Below are positions 15,881 to 24,383 of a stretch of 64,000 bases of DNA, one piece after another. The DNA lies in contig NZ_QOIO01000023.1 of the NCBI RefSeq assembly GCF_003332305.1, forward strand, positions 1-64,000, written 5' to 3'. Every line of letters starts with the position of its first letter. Position 1 is the stretch's first letter. Made by a program: the position numbers and the translations under genes. Source of the DNA: Microvirga aerophila (GTDB lineage: Bacteria; Pseudomonadota; Alphaproteobacteria; Rhizobiales; Beijerinckiaceae). The notes beneath the pieces were generated by a model. That model was not told the origin of the DNA, made no database searches, and saw only the letters and a list, made by a program, of their open reading frames with translations.

Positions 15881-17128
15881 ATGTCCGATCATCTCTCCCT
15901 TCCCAAGGACAAGATTCACATACTGCTCCTTGAAGGAGTGAACGATTCGGCCGTCGACCTCATTCGATCCGCCGGATACACGAACATCACTTATCTCAAG
16001 ACGTCTTTGGACGGCGCTGCCCTGCGGCAGGCGCTTCGCGGCGTACACTTGCTTGGCATCCGGTCCCGAACGCAGATGACAAGGGAGGTCATCGAAGCCG
16101 CTGACCGCCTCATCGCCATCGGGTGCTTCAGCGTAGGGACGAACCAAGTCGACCTCGACGCCGCGCGGCTTGCGGGCATTCCGGTCTTCAACGCCCCCTT
16201 TTCGAACACCCGAAGCGTTGCCGAACTGGTGATCGGCGAAATCGTCATGCTCTTCCGGCGCATCATCCCAAGGTCCAACGCCGCTCATACGGGCGGCTGG
16301 GACAAGTCTGCGGTGGACAGCCACGAGGTGCGCGGCAAGACGCTGGGCATCGTCGGCTACGGCAACATTGGCTCGCAATTGTCCAATCTGGCCGAGGCCA
16401 TGGGCATGCGGGTCATCTTCTTCGATCAGACCGACAAGCTGCGGCACGGCAACACCGAACCTGCCGCCAGCCTTCAGGATCTCCTGAGCCAGAGCGACGT
16501 GGTCAGCCTGCACGTGCCCGAGACGCCCGCCACCCATGGCATGATCGGTAAAGCCGAGATCGCCTCCATGAAAAAGGGCGCTTACCTCATCAACAACAGC
16601 CGGGGCACGGTCGTCGATCTCGATGCCTTGGCGGCGGCTTTGAGAAGCGGGCACCTGCGCGGCGCGGCCGTGGATGTGTTTCCGGTCGAGCCGGCCTCCA
16701 ACAAGGAATCGTTCCAGACCCCACTCCAGGGGATCGAGAATGTCATCCTGACGCCTCATGTCGGAGGCTCGACCGAGGAGGCCCAGGAACGCATCGGAGC
16801 CGAGGTCGCCCGCAAGCTGATCGACTATTCGGATGTGGGCTCGACCTTCGGGGCGGTCAATTTCCCGCAGGCTCAGCTCCCGTCCCGCCCGACAGGAACA
16901 CGCTACATCCATGTGCACCGCAACGTCCCGGGGATGCTCGGACGTCTGAACGAGGTGTTCTCCCGCCGCGGCTTGAACATCGCAGCGCAGTATCTCCAGA
17001 CCGATGGCGAGCTTGGATACGTGGTGATCGAGTCCGAGGGCTCAACGGCGCAAAGCCGGCAGACTCTCAAGGAGATTCGCGCGCTCGAAGGTACCATCCG
17101 GGCGCGGCTGCTCTACGAGCACCAGTAA
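15881..17128 (+). CDS. serA: D-3-phosphoglycerate dehydrogenase
   Basis: A 415-residue cytoplasmic enzyme for the first step of serine biosynthesis, 3-phosphoglycerate to 3-phosphohydroxypyruvate with NAD. The NAD fold has GYGNIG at 159-164. The catalytic set is visible: R241 in NNSRGTVVDL, E270 in PVEPASN and H293 in TPHVGGST. Residues about 342-415 are an ACT domain (IHVHRNVPGMLGRLNEVF), the serine-binding regulatory domain of the E. coli type (410 residues). The gene is monocistronic, with a 191-base GC-rich leader in which I could not recognise a known riboswitch. Confidence 0.95.
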   Translation: MSDHLSLPKDKIHILLLEGVNDSAVDLIRSAGYTNITYLKTSLDGAALRQALRGVHLLGIRSRTQMTREVIEAADRLIAIGCFSVGTNQVDLDAARLAGIPVFNAPFSNTRSVAELVIGEIVMLFRRIIPRSNAAHTGGWDKSAVDSHEVRGKTLGIVGYGNIGSQLSNLAEAMGMRVIFFDQTDKLRHGNTEPAASLQDLLSQSDVVSLHVPETPATHGMIGKAEIASMKKGAYLINNSRGTVVDLDALAAALRSGHLRGAAVDVFPVEPASNKESFQTPLQGIENVILTPHVGGSTEEAQERIGAEVARKLIDYSDVGSTFGAVNFPQAQLPSRPTGTRYIHVHRNVPGMLGRLNEVFSRRGLNIAAQYLQTDGELGYVVIESEGSTAQSRQTLKEIRALEGTIRARLLYEHQ

Positions 17129-17243
17129 CTCGCCCCCTTGAGGCCAACGCCACGGGGATAAACCCACAATCGTCCTGGACCGATCGAGGTCTACGCTTAA
17201 CTTTTGTTTATGGAACGCAGTTGCGACAAGTCTGGAGGACGCC

Positions 17244-17585
17244 GTGACAGACGACCTTGCCACGAAGACATGCACTCCCTGCCGCGGAGGAATTCCTCCT
17301 TTGTCATCAGCGGAGGTCGAGACGTTTCGAACGAAGGTCCCTGAATGGACCGTGGCGGACAGTTCAAGCCGGATTGAAAGAACCTTCCGATTCAGGAATT
17401 TCGCAGAAGCCTTCGCGTTCGTGCAGAAAGTCGCCGAACTTGCGGAGAGCGAGGGTCACCATCCCGATGTCAGCTTCGGCTGGGGCTATGTGACCGTGTC
17501 CCTTCAAACAAAGAAGATCAAAGGCCTGCACGAGAACGACTTCATCATCGCGGCCAAATTGGACGAGATCACCAAGTCCGGCTGA
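17244..17585 (+). CDS. phhB: Pterin-4a-carbinolamine dehydratase
   Basis: A 113-residue protein of the PCD/DCoH family, which dehydrates 4a-hydroxytetrahydrobiopterin after aromatic amino acid hydroxylation or related pterin chemistry. The signature EGHHPDVS followed by GWGYVTVSL is complete, and the tail GLHENDFIIAAKLD is typical. The N-terminus has a CTPC pair that could bind metal, which is common in bacterial members. The GTG start has a GGAGG site six bases upstream. No phenylalanine hydroxylase gene is nearby. Confidence 0.93.
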   Translation: MTDDLATKTCTPCRGGIPPLSSAEVETFRTKVPEWTVADSSSRIERTFRFRNFAEAFAFVQKVAELAESEGHHPDVSFGWGYVTVSLQTKKIKGLHENDFIIAAKLDEITKSG

Positions 17586-17603
17586 TGGAGCTTTTAACGA
17601 GGT

Positions 17604-17873
17604 CTAGGCGAACGAAGCTGCAAAGGCCTCCTCGAGACCTGCCGGACCATCGAGCCATTCCACCCAGACCCACACGACGAGATCGGCCTCGGCCGACCGG
17701 CGCGCCTGCCAGTAGCCTTCGTCTCCGCAGCGACACACCTCGGGATAGGGATGCAGGAAATCGCTGATCGCCGTAACTGCATCGCCATAATGCGGAAAGC
17801 ACTCGCGGATGCAGCCGCTGTCGAGCGGACGCCCTGATCGGCCGACGAGTTGCCACCGGACGAGGTAGGCCAT
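17604..17873 (-). CDS. Hypothetical protein, 89 residues
   Basis: No named family is recognised. The protein has four cysteines, two of them in CRCGDEGYW, and is rich in Trp and Tyr, with a hydrophobic-acidic C-terminal segment (ADLVVWVWVEWLDGPAGLEE, in parts). The composition is that of a folded soluble domain rather than a chance frame. It is convergent with the pterin dehydratase gene, 18 bases apart. Confidence 0.5.
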   Translation of the reverse strand: MAYLVRWQLVGRSGRPLDSGCIRECFPHYGDAVTAISDFLHPYPEVCRCGDEGYWQARRSAEADLVVWVWVEWLDGPAGLEEAFAASFA

Positions 17874-18090
17874 CAGCGGCCTCCAATCTCAGATCCTTGA
17901 AACGGCTCGTGTTCCTACGGCTTTATGAGAAGCTGAAACTCCGTTTCAAGATCAATGGTGCTGTGTTGCGGCCGAGCGCCAGCGCTCGATGTCGAGGATA
18001 ACTGAAAAGAAATGGCTTCGGGAGCAGGCCGGATATCAATTTCTGCCAATCCTGTCCTTTCGCCACCCGGCGGCATGGGCTGCCCACCTT

Positions 18091-18115
18091 GGAACGAGAA
18101 GAGAAATACGACGTT
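18091..18115 (+). promoter_or_regulatory. EcfG-type general-stress promoter candidate
   Basis: GGAAC (18091-18095), 16-base spacer, CGTT (18112-18115), matching the alphaproteobacterial EcfG consensus GGAAC-N16/17-CGTT. It ends 27 bases before the preferred ATG of the hydrolase gene at 18143, and supports that start over an earlier in-frame one at 18089. Confidence 0.65.
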
Positions 18116-18142
18116 GCCGGTCGTGCAAAACGAGCAAAGATC

Positions 18143-18835
18143 ATGTCCAGCAGCCAGGAGCCTGCCGCAGAATTGGGAATTCTCCGGTCGCGGCCGGAAA
18201 CCATCGCCAAACCGTCCAGCTCCCCGCTCGGCTCCCGACCCTTGGATCTGAGCGCCACTCGAGACGGAGCGCTGTACATACCGAACCGGCAAGATGCCAC
18301 CAAACCTGCGCCGCTGATCGTCGCCTTACACGGAGCCGGTGGCGTCGCCTCGCAGCTTATCGATCTCCTGGTCGGGCCAGCGGACGCTCATGGCATCATC
18401 ATCCTCGCGCCGGAATCCCGCAGTTCCACCTGGGACGTGATCAGGGGCGGCTACGGCCCCGATGTCCTGTTCATTGACCGGGCGCTCCAAAAGGTTTTCG
18501 ACCTCCATGTGATCAATCCGCAGCGAATTGCCGTCGCGGGTTTCTCGGACGGGGCGTCCTATGCGCTTTCCATCGGCCTCATCAACGGCTCGCTGTTCGG
18601 CAATATCGTGGCCTTCTCGCCCGGTTTCATGGCTCCAACCCAGCAAAGTGACACCCCTCGGATTTTCATTTCACATGGGGTCACGGACGAGGTGCTGCCG
18701 ATCGATCGTTGCAGTCGCCGTCTCGTGCCAAACCTGAAAAAAGCTGGCTACGACGTGGATTATCAGGAATTCGAGGGTGGCCATGTGGTGCCGGCCGACA
18801 TAGTCGAGCGCGCCATCCGGCGGTTTCTCGGTTAA
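18143..18835 (+). CDS. Alpha/beta hydrolase (phospholipase/carboxylesterase or PHB depolymerase-like)
   Basis: A 230-residue serine hydrolase. The catalytic triad can be read: nucleophile Ser in GFSDGAS, Asp in HGVTDEVLPID and His in EGGHVVP. An oxyanion-hole motif HGAGG follows the first strand. No convincing signal peptide is visible, so it is likely cytoplasmic. The ATG at 18143 is chosen because an EcfG-type promoter lies just upstream and inside the longer alternative frame. It probably hydrolyses a small ester; the substrate cannot be told. It may be induced by general stress. Confidence 0.8.
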   Translation: MSSSQEPAAELGILRSRPETIAKPSSSPLGSRPLDLSATRDGALYIPNRQDATKPAPLIVALHGAGGVASQLIDLLVGPADAHGIIILAPESRSSTWDVIRGGYGPDVLFIDRALQKVFDLHVINPQRIAVAGFSDGASYALSIGLINGSLFGNIVAFSPGFMAPTQQSDTPRIFISHGVTDEVLPIDRCSRRLVPNLKKAGYDVDYQEFEGGHVVPADIVERAIRRFLG

Positions 18836-18871
18836 CCGAGGGATTCACCTGATAGGCCCAGGACGTGACTG

Positions 18872-19717
18872 GTGTCATCCTTCGATTCAATGGCCTCGAT
18901 CCACATTCCCGCCGACTGGTCCGACGCAGCCGAATATATACTGTCGGGCGATTTCCAGCGCATCCTGGTCATCGGATCTGCCGATGCGGGCAAAAGCACC
19001 TTCTGTCGCTTTCTTCGGGAGCACGCGCTCCAGGCCGGAAGAACGGTTGCTCTTCTCGACGCGGATGTGGGCCAGAAGATGCTCGGACCGCCCGCATGCC
19101 TCACCACGGCCGAACCCACGCGGAGCAGGCTCCTCTTCGTAGGCACGACCAATCCCATCCTCGGTTGGAGCCGCTTGGTGGAAGGCGTGCGCTTCCTCGC
19201 AGACACGACCGCTGCAGACCTTCTTATTGCAAATACGAGCGGGCTGTTGGCGGGCCCCGGCAGGCGTCTGAAGGCCGCCAAAATCACCGCCCTCGCGCCA
19301 GACCTCCTGGTGGCGCTCGGTGACGATCCGAAGCTGGACGAGATCATGAGGGACTACCCCGGCCTCTCTGCCCTTCGTCTAACCCGGTCGCCCGAGGCGA
19401 AGCGCAAAACGAACGGTGAGCGGCGAGCTTCGAGACGCGAGGCATTCCAGCGCTATTTTACCGAGGCGTCTGTCGTGGAGTTCGAGCACCATGACCTGCT
19501 ATCCATCAACGCAGGAAGTTATCCGACCGGTCTCTTGGTTGGATTCCCGGACGGGCAAGGAGGCGATGCCGGCCTCGGCATCCTGGCTGAACCTTCGAGC
19601 ATGGGGACAGTCCGCATCCTGACCCCTGTCGCACCGCACCTGATCCGCGCAATCACGCCGGGATCGATTTGCATTGACCAGAATTTTGCCGATTCCCCTG
19701 TACAACCCGCGACCTAA
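18872..19717 (+). CDS. Clp1/Grc3-like polynucleotide 5'-kinase family protein
   Basis: A 281-residue P-loop protein. The Walker A motif GSADAGKST is at 35-43, and LLDADVGQK (61-69) matches the Walker B/substrate region of the Clp1/Grc3 polynucleotide kinase family, whose members phosphorylate RNA 5'-hydroxyl ends in archaea and eukaryotes. A C-terminal beta-rich region (GLLVGFPDGQGGDAGLGIL) follows, consistent with the family's trailing domain. The GTG at 18872 has AGGA upstream; an ATG at 18890 is an alternative. It follows the stress-promoter hydrolase by 36 bases and may be co-transcribed. A bacterial function is not established. Confidence 0.75.
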   Translation: MSSFDSMASIHIPADWSDAAEYILSGDFQRILVIGSADAGKSTFCRFLREHALQAGRTVALLDADVGQKMLGPPACLTTAEPTRSRLLFVGTTNPILGWSRLVEGVRFLADTTAADLLIANTSGLLAGPGRRLKAAKITALAPDLLVALGDDPKLDEIMRDYPGLSALRLTRSPEAKRKTNGERRASRREAFQRYFTEASVVEFEHHDLLSINAGSYPTGLLVGFPDGQGGDAGLGILAEPSSMGTVRILTPVAPHLIRAITPGSICIDQNFADSPVQPAT

Positions 19718-19763
19718 GGCAAAGCCTTAAACCTCGCTAGGATGGTTCGGTGCTGCCCCTGTT

Positions 19764-20348
19764 TCAGATTTCACATTCCTTGGGCCGCTTATCATCGCTC
19801 CAGTCGGCCAGCCTGATCTGCTTGACAGCGGCTTTGAGGGCTTTGCCGTCTCGGATGCCCTGCCCTGTCAGGAGGTTCAGGTCGCAGTGTCTGCCCGCCT
19901 TCGGTTCCAGCGTGTCACGGCTGTCGAACGTCACGCCGGCGACCAGGAATTCGCCATTCCGGTATACGATCGTGAGAGTCTGGCTCCAGCGGCTGCGGCC
20001 TATGGCGTCGTTCCCGGATTTGAGCAGCAGGGATCCCTTGGGGTTGAGATCGAGGCTGGGCTGGGTTCCCCACATGGCGCCCTTCCAGGCAGCGCCCGTT
20101 TTGGCCAGTGCAAGGTTCCGCCGCTCGCCTCCGTTCGGATCGTCTGCGGAAACATAGATATAAAGGTCCGCCTGGTCCTCCTGGCCCTCGACCAAGACTG
20201 CGCGATCCATCCTCCCGTCGCCATTCCAGTCGGACGTGACGGCGCTGAGCACGGCATCCGGACGGATGTTGACCGGGGATTGCGAAGCCGACTGCGCCTG
20301 CGCGCCGGCCGCAAGAACGGATAACGCCATTGCGAAAACGGTTCTCAT
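19764..20348 (-). CDS. Secreted protein with an FG-GAP/VCBS-like calcium loop, hypothetical
   Basis: A 194-residue exported protein with a Sec signal (MRTVFAMALSVLAAGAQAQ, cleavage after AQA). The segment VTSDWNGDGRMDRAVLV has the D-x-N-x-D-G-x-x-D spacing of calcium-binding VCBS/FG-GAP or dockerin-like loops. The rest is beta-rich with two C-terminal cysteines (HCDLNLL and KECEI). The ATG at 20348 has GGAG nine bases upstream; 20354 is an alternative. No partner gene is evident nearby. Confidence 0.65.
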   Translation of the reverse strand: MRTVFAMALSVLAAGAQAQSASQSPVNIRPDAVLSAVTSDWNGDGRMDRAVLVEGQEDQADLYIYVSADDPNGGERRNLALAKTGAAWKGAMWGTQPSLDLNPKGSLLLKSGNDAIGRSRWSQTLTIVYRNGEFLVAGVTFDSRDTLEPKAGRHCDLNLLTGQGIRDGKALKAAVKQIRLADWSDDKRPKECEI

Positions 20349-20396
20349 ATTCATACGCTCCAGCCGCGCGGGAAGTAGCACGGAGCCGATCCGCGG

Positions 20397-20660
20397 TCAG
20401 CGGCTGCCTGCGCGGGCAGGCCTTTGCCGGAGTCTTGAATGGGACTTCGCCGATGTGAACCCTTCCGATTGAATAGTCCGGCAGAAGTTCAAGGCCGCTT
20501 TCATGAAGGCCTGCTGAGCTTCACTGTGGGCGCTGACCGCTTTGATCCACGGACCATCGGCCTTCATGGTCTTAAGTCTTTCCGGCGCAAGGTGCTTCTT
20601 GGCCTCCTCCGCCTTGAGGCAGAGTTCATAGGCATGCAGAAGATCCCTCTGGTTGGTCAT
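20397..20660 (-). CDS. Hypothetical protein, 87 residues, helical
   Basis: Not recognised. The protein is mostly helical and amphipathic (RDLLHAYELCLKAEEAKKHL, then MKAALNFCRTIQSEG) with a basic C-terminus (RLRQRPARAGSR). It has no signal peptide. It is followed on the same strand by the secreted calcium-loop protein. The ribosome site is weak (GAG), so the exact start is uncertain. Confidence 0.45.
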   Translation of the reverse strand: MTNQRDLLHAYELCLKAEEAKKHLAPERLKTMKADGPWIKAVSAHSEAQQAFMKAALNFCRTIQSEGFTSAKSHSRLRQRPARAGSR

Positions 20661-20932
20661 GGAAGGTCTCGTTCAAGCGTCGCAGCCATTATCGGCTCAG
20701 CCTACACCATCAAGAGTGAACGATTGCCTTCCGGCGGGAGCGATCCCGCAACCAAAAACTCCTACCCCCTCGCGGCCTCCGCCTGAACCGGCGAGGCCTC
20801 CCGAGGTGTGCCTTTAGCAGGCGGCGCGGCCTCCAGCCGCATCCTGCCGCGCCGCACAAACGACAGCGCTTAACCGACTGTTAACCATAATGTTTGCAGT
20901 TTCTATGCATGAAGAACAAGGAGGCAACAAAC

Positions 20933-21118
20933 ATGGGTCAAGGCCATAGCGAGACCGAAGGAGCAAAGCTCGATTCGGTCGCCCGGCATCGTATCGGCAG
21001 AAGACTGCGTGCGCAGTACCGCTCTGTCACGGGGGCTCCCATTCCCAATGAGCACGTCGACCTTCTGCTCACTCTGCGTCAGGTCGAGCGCGAGCGTAAC
21101 CGGAACACCAACCCGTAG
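20933..21118 (+). CDS. NepR-family anti-sigma factor
   Basis: A 61-residue protein whose core, IGRRLRAQYRSVTGAPIPNEHVDLLLTL (read around IGRRLRAQY and PIPNEHVDLL), matches the NepR pattern of helix, short linker with PxP and second helix. NepR proteins bind the EcfG sigma factor and release it when phosphorylated PhyR takes NepR away, so they control the alphaproteobacterial general stress response. The start is fixed by a strong AAGGAGG nine bases upstream. No ecfG or phyR gene is beside it, so this is a stand-alone paralogue. Such extra copies are known in Methylobacteriaceae and their relatives. Confidence 0.75.
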   Translation: MGQGHSETEGAKLDSVARHRIGRRLRAQYRSVTGAPIPNEHVDLLLTLRQVERERNRNTNP

Positions 21119-21142
21119 TCTCACTATCTTATCCTAGTGCAT

Positions 21143-21166
21143 CTGCGCGGCGGGTCCGCCGCGCAG
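21143..21166 (+). terminator. Very stable hairpin after nepR
   Basis: CTGCGCGGCGG and CCGCCGCGCAG form a perfect 11-bp stem with a 2-base loop, 25 bases after the NepR stop. There is no T-run, so it may block or stabilise transcripts rather than terminate alone. Confidence 0.5.
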
Positions 21167-21250
21167 ACGGCCTATGGGATGGCGCGCGCCCTTCCAAACC
21201 ACGACCCGGCGTCGATGGGCGCGACAATCCTTGGCTTGAATGCCCGGCGT

Positions 21251-21288
21251 CTGACGGTGTAGGCATAGATTACTCCCAACACCGTCAG
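21251..21288 (+). promoter_or_regulatory. Long-looped inverted repeat directly before ilvD
   Basis: CTGACGGTGT (21251-21260) and ACACCGTCAG (21279-21288) are exact reverse complements with an 18-base spacer, ending 10 bases before the ilvD ATG. The only purine-rich stretch available for ribosome binding (CAGG) lies at the end of the right arm. If transcribed it would sequester the ribosome site; if transcription starts inside it, it is more likely a DNA operator. Confidence 0.5.
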
Positions 21289-21298
21289 GTTTACCCCC

Positions 21299-23143
21299 AT
21301 GCCTCAGTATCGCTCCCGCACGTCCACCCATGGCCGCAACATGGCCGGCGCCCGAGGACTTTGGCGCGCTACAGGCATGAAGGACGAGGATTTCGGCAAG
21401 CCCATCATCGCGGTGGTCAATTCCTTCACCCAGTTCGTGCCTGGCCACGTGCACCTGAAGGATCTCGGCCAGATGGTGGCGCGGGAGATCGAGAAGGCCG
21501 GCGGCGTCGCCAAGGAATTCAACACCATCGCGGTGGATGACGGCATCGCCATGGGGCATGACGGCATGCTCTACAGCCTGCCGTCGCGCGAAATCATTGC
21601 GGATTCGGTCGAATACATGGCCAACGCCCATTGCGTGGATGGCCTCGTGTGCATTTCGAACTGTGACAAGATCACACCCGGGATGCTGATGGCGTCCCTG
21701 CGCCTCAACATTCCCACCGTGTTCGTTTCCGGCGGGCCGATGGAGGCCGGCAAGGCCAACCTGCGCGGCAAGCTCAAGAAGCTCGATCTCGTCGATGCCA
21801 TGGTGGCGGCGGCCGACGAGTCCATCACCGACGAAGAGGTCAAGGTCATCGAGCGCTCGGCATGCCCGACCTGCGGCTCCTGCTCCGGCATGTTCACGGC
21901 CAACTCCATGAACTGCCTCACCGAGGCGCTGGGCCTTGCGCTGCCGGGGAACGGCACGGTTCTGGCGACGCATGCGGATCGCCAACGGCTGTTCGTCGAA
22001 GCCGGTCACCTCATCGTCGATCTCGTGCGCCGCCACTATGAGCAGGACGACGCCTCCGTCCTTCCGCGTAACATCGCCACCTTCCAGGCGTTCGAGAACG
22101 CAATGACCCTCGATATCGCCATGGGCGGCTCCACCAACACGGTGCTGCACCTCCTCGCCGCCGCCCGCGAGGCGGAGGTCGATTTCACCATGGAGCACAT
22201 CGACCGGCTCTCCCGCCGCGTGCCCGTGCTGTGCAAGGTCGCGCCTGCCATCGCCGATGTCCACATCGAGGACGTTCACCGGGCCGGCGGGATCATGGGC
22301 ATTCTGGGCGAGCTCGACCGGGCGGGCCTCCTGCACCGTGACGCGGGAAGCGTTCACGCCGAAAGCCTCGGCCATGCGCTTGACCGATGGGACGTGAAGC
22401 GCACGAACAGCGAGGCGGTGCGGACCTTCTATCAGGCTGCGCCTGGGGGTGTCCCGACGACGGTCGCCTTCAGCCAGGAGCGTCGCTTCGAAGAGTTGGA
22501 CCTTGACCGGCAGAAGGGTGTGATCCGCAATGCCGACTACGCCTTCTCAAAGGATGGCGGGTTGGCGGTATTGTCCGGAAACCTCGCAGTGGATGGCTGC
22601 ATCGTCAAAACCGCCGGGGTGGACGAAAGCATCCTGGTCTTCAATGGCCCGGCGCGGGTCTTCGAGAGCCAGGACGCCGCCGTTCAGGGCATCCTCGGGG
22701 GCGCGGTGAAAGCCGGCGACGTGGTGGTCATCCGGTATGAGGGCCCGCGAGGCGGACCGGGCATGCAGGAGATGCTCTATCCAACCAGCTATCTGAAATC
22801 GAAGGGTCTCGGAAAGGCCTGCGCGCTTATCACGGATGGCCGCTTTTCGGGCGGCACCTCGGGTCTTTCCATCGGACACGTCTCGCCGGAAGCGGCGGAA
22901 GGCGGGATCATCGGCCTTGTTCAGGAAGGCGACCGCATCGAGATCGACATCCCGAACCGCACCATCCGCCTCGCGGTGCCGGACGAGGAACTGGCCCAGC
23001 GCCGCGCCGCCATGCAGGCGCGCGGAGACAAGGCCTGGAAGCCGGCAGCCGACCGCAAGCGGAAAGTCTCGACCGCGCTGCGGGCATATGCGTCCATGAC
23101 CACAAGCGCCGCCAAGGGCGCCGTGCGGGTCGTGCCGGAGTGA
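21299..23143 (+). CDS. ilvD: Dihydroxy-acid dehydratase
   Basis: A 614-residue iron-sulfur enzyme of branched-chain amino acid biosynthesis, converting 2,3-dihydroxy acids to 2-keto acids for valine, isoleucine and pantothenate. Cluster-binding cysteines are visible in [10 protein letters not shown] and [19 protein letters not shown] (read around CPTCGSCSG), and the start [19 protein letters not shown] is the canonical IlvD N-terminus. Length equals the E. coli enzyme (616). It is monocistronic here, with an inverted repeat immediately before the start that may control translation or transcription. Confidence 0.96.
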   Translation: MPQYRSRTSTHGRNMAGARGLWRATGMKDEDFGKPIIAVVNSFTQFVPGHVHLKDLGQMVAREIEKAGGVAKEFNTIAVDDGIAMGHDGMLYSLPSREIIADSVEYMANAHCVDGLVCISNCDKITPGMLMASLRLNIPTVFVSGGPMEAGKANLRGKLKKLDLVDAMVAAADESITDEEVKVIERSACPTCGSCSGMFTANSMNCLTEALGLALPGNGTVLATHADRQRLFVEAGHLIVDLVRRHYEQDDASVLPRNIATFQAFENAMTLDIAMGGSTNTVLHLLAAAREAEVDFTMEHIDRLSRRVPVLCKVAPAIADVHIEDVHRAGGIMGILGELDRAGLLHRDAGSVHAESLGHALDRWDVKRTNSEAVRTFYQAAPGGVPTTVAFSQERRFEELDLDRQKGVIRNADYAFSKDGGLAVLSGNLAVDGCIVKTAGVDESILVFNGPARVFESQDAAVQGILGGAVKAGDVVVIRYEGPRGGPGMQEMLYPTSYLKSKGLGKACALITDGRFSGGTSGLSIGHVSPEAAEGGIIGLVQEGDRIEIDIPNRTIRLAVPDEELAQRRAAMQARGDKAWKPAADRKRKVSTALRAYASMTTSAAKGAVRVVPE

Positions 23144-23206
23144 TCCCCAACAGGGATCAACTCCAGCCCAAGATCTAAAGCGCTCTGCACGGGCGCTCCC
23201 TGCCTC

Positions 23207-23500
23207 TCAGGAGGCTCCAGGTGGCGCGAAGAAGCAAATGATCGCCTTGGTCGTCGCTTCCTCGCAGAGATGAAATTTGGCGTCCGGGGATGGCTTGGCG
23301 GTCTTCCTCCGGACGATCCGCCCATCCCAGAGCCTCCATCCCTCCGGGACTTCGGAGACGACCTCACCCCGTTCTTCCGCGAGCTCACGGCAATCCTTCT
23401 CGCTACAACACCAGGCCGGGTACCAATCGTGCGCCACAGCCTCGGGCGCGTTTGCAAAGCAAGCCAGCAAGAGAATGGAGGCGGCACTCCGCCGTGTCAT
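23207..23500 (-). CDS. Small periplasmic cysteine-rich protein, hypothetical
   Basis: A 97-residue exported protein. The signal peptide is RRSAASILLLACFANAPEAVA, with cleavage after AVA. The mature chain begins HDWYPAWCCSEKDC and has further cysteines in FHLCEE and AIICFFAPP, giving several likely disulfides. The HDWYP...CCS..DC pattern recurs in small rhizobial exported proteins of unknown function. The ATG at 23500 has a GAGG ribosome site five bases upstream. It is convergent with ilvD. Confidence 0.6.
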   Translation of the reverse strand: MTRRSAASILLLACFANAPEAVAHDWYPAWCCSEKDCRELAEERGEVVSEVPEGWRLWDGRIVRRKTAKPSPDAKFHLCEEATTKAIICFFAPPGAS

Positions 23501-23673
23501 GCATGCCTCGAGCCGGAGGAGCAACGGCGACTACCACGCATACGGCCTGTCTCCTAAGAATCGGGCGGACCCATCGGTCGCTTGGCGAGCGTGCTCCAGC
23601 CCACGAAAAGAAGGAAATAGATCGCGAGGGCTGGTTTGACGACTGGCTCAAGGCCCTGTGCAAGCAGGCTACA

Positions 23674-23847
23674 CTAGGCTCGCTCGATCTCGGAATGCCG
23701 AGCGACCGCTTCCGCTCCGTGGGTGCTCCTGATCACATACAGGGTCGTTCCGCCATCCTCGAGGGGAAGGATGCGGACGATCTCGTAGATGCGCCCCGTC
23801 ACTTTTCGGAACCGCACGAACTGCCCGACTGAAAAACTGGACTGCAT
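23674..23847 (-). CDS. Small hypothetical protein, 57 residues
   Basis: A compact beta-rich protein starting MQSSFSVGQFVRFRKVTGRIYEIVRILP (read in parts), which resembles small SH3-like or KOW-like barrels. The start is chosen because GGAGG lies four bases upstream; the longer frame back to 23955 has no such site. Proteins of this size and pattern are frequent in rhizobia but have no assigned role. Confidence 0.55.
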   Translation of the reverse strand: MQSSFSVGQFVRFRKVTGRIYEIVRILPLEDGGTTLYVIRSTHGAEAVARHSEIERA

Positions 23848-24183
23848 GAGGCCTCCACCAGCGAAATAACCTGCTGTAGGGCATTTTATGGTGCACTGCA
23901 CAAAATCAGCAACCCTCCGACTGGTCAATTTTGTTGCAATCGCGTGCCTCATCACTTCGCTCTGCCCGGGATAGCAGGCCCAGTTTACGGCTACTGCTCA
24001 GCAATCGGCATTCTCGCCCTATTTTTCGGCAACGGTTTAGGTTCCGTGCCGGTGGTGCATAGGTCATATGCCCTGACCAATATCCCGCAATGCAGCAAAG
24101 TGCTCCAGATTCCCCTCAACAGCAAGAACAGGGAAGCGCCCGGGATCGTGGGTGTTCACCGCCACCGGAAAGGCAACAGACTC
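23848..24183. other. 336-base divergent intergenic region
   Basis: It lies between the start of the 57-residue gene (minus) and the DUF1127 gene (plus) and must hold promoters for both. A 7-bp inverted repeat ACAAAAT/ATTTTGT lies near 23900-23936. I see no further gene, RNA or clear sigma-70 hexamers. Confidence 0.4.
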
Positions 24184-24336
24184 ATGATCATTTCACTCGT
24201 CCTCAAAAAGCTTCGGGAATGGCTCGATTATCAGGCGACGGTTCGAGAGCTCGAAGGTCTCGACGACCGTGACCTGTCCGATCTTGGAATTGGCCGCAGC
24301 GACATCAGAAGCATCGCCCGCGGATCGACGCGGTAA
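24184..24336 (+). CDS. DUF1127 small protein
   Basis: A 50-residue protein with an amphipathic N-terminal helix followed by RELEGLDDRDLSDLGIGRSDI (around LDDRDLSDLGIGRSDI), the hallmark of the DUF1127/YjiS family. In alphaproteobacteria small DUF1127 proteins bind RNA or influence phosphate and carbon metabolism and growth transitions. The ATG follows an AAAGG stretch about 11 bases upstream. The gene is too short for many gene finders but the motif is complete. Confidence 0.85.
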   Translation: MIISLVLKKLREWLDYQATVRELEGLDDRDLSDLGIGRSDIRSIARGSTR

Positions 24337-24383
24337 CGCCTCGCCACCCCAACCGAACGACATCGCCGGCGTGAGCCGCAGAC

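Noticed and set aside
18827-18840. 14-base palindrome CTCGGTTAACCGAG at the hydrolase stop codon
   Set aside because: Short, without a T-run, and partly coding; the following kinase gene starts too close for a terminator to be convincing.
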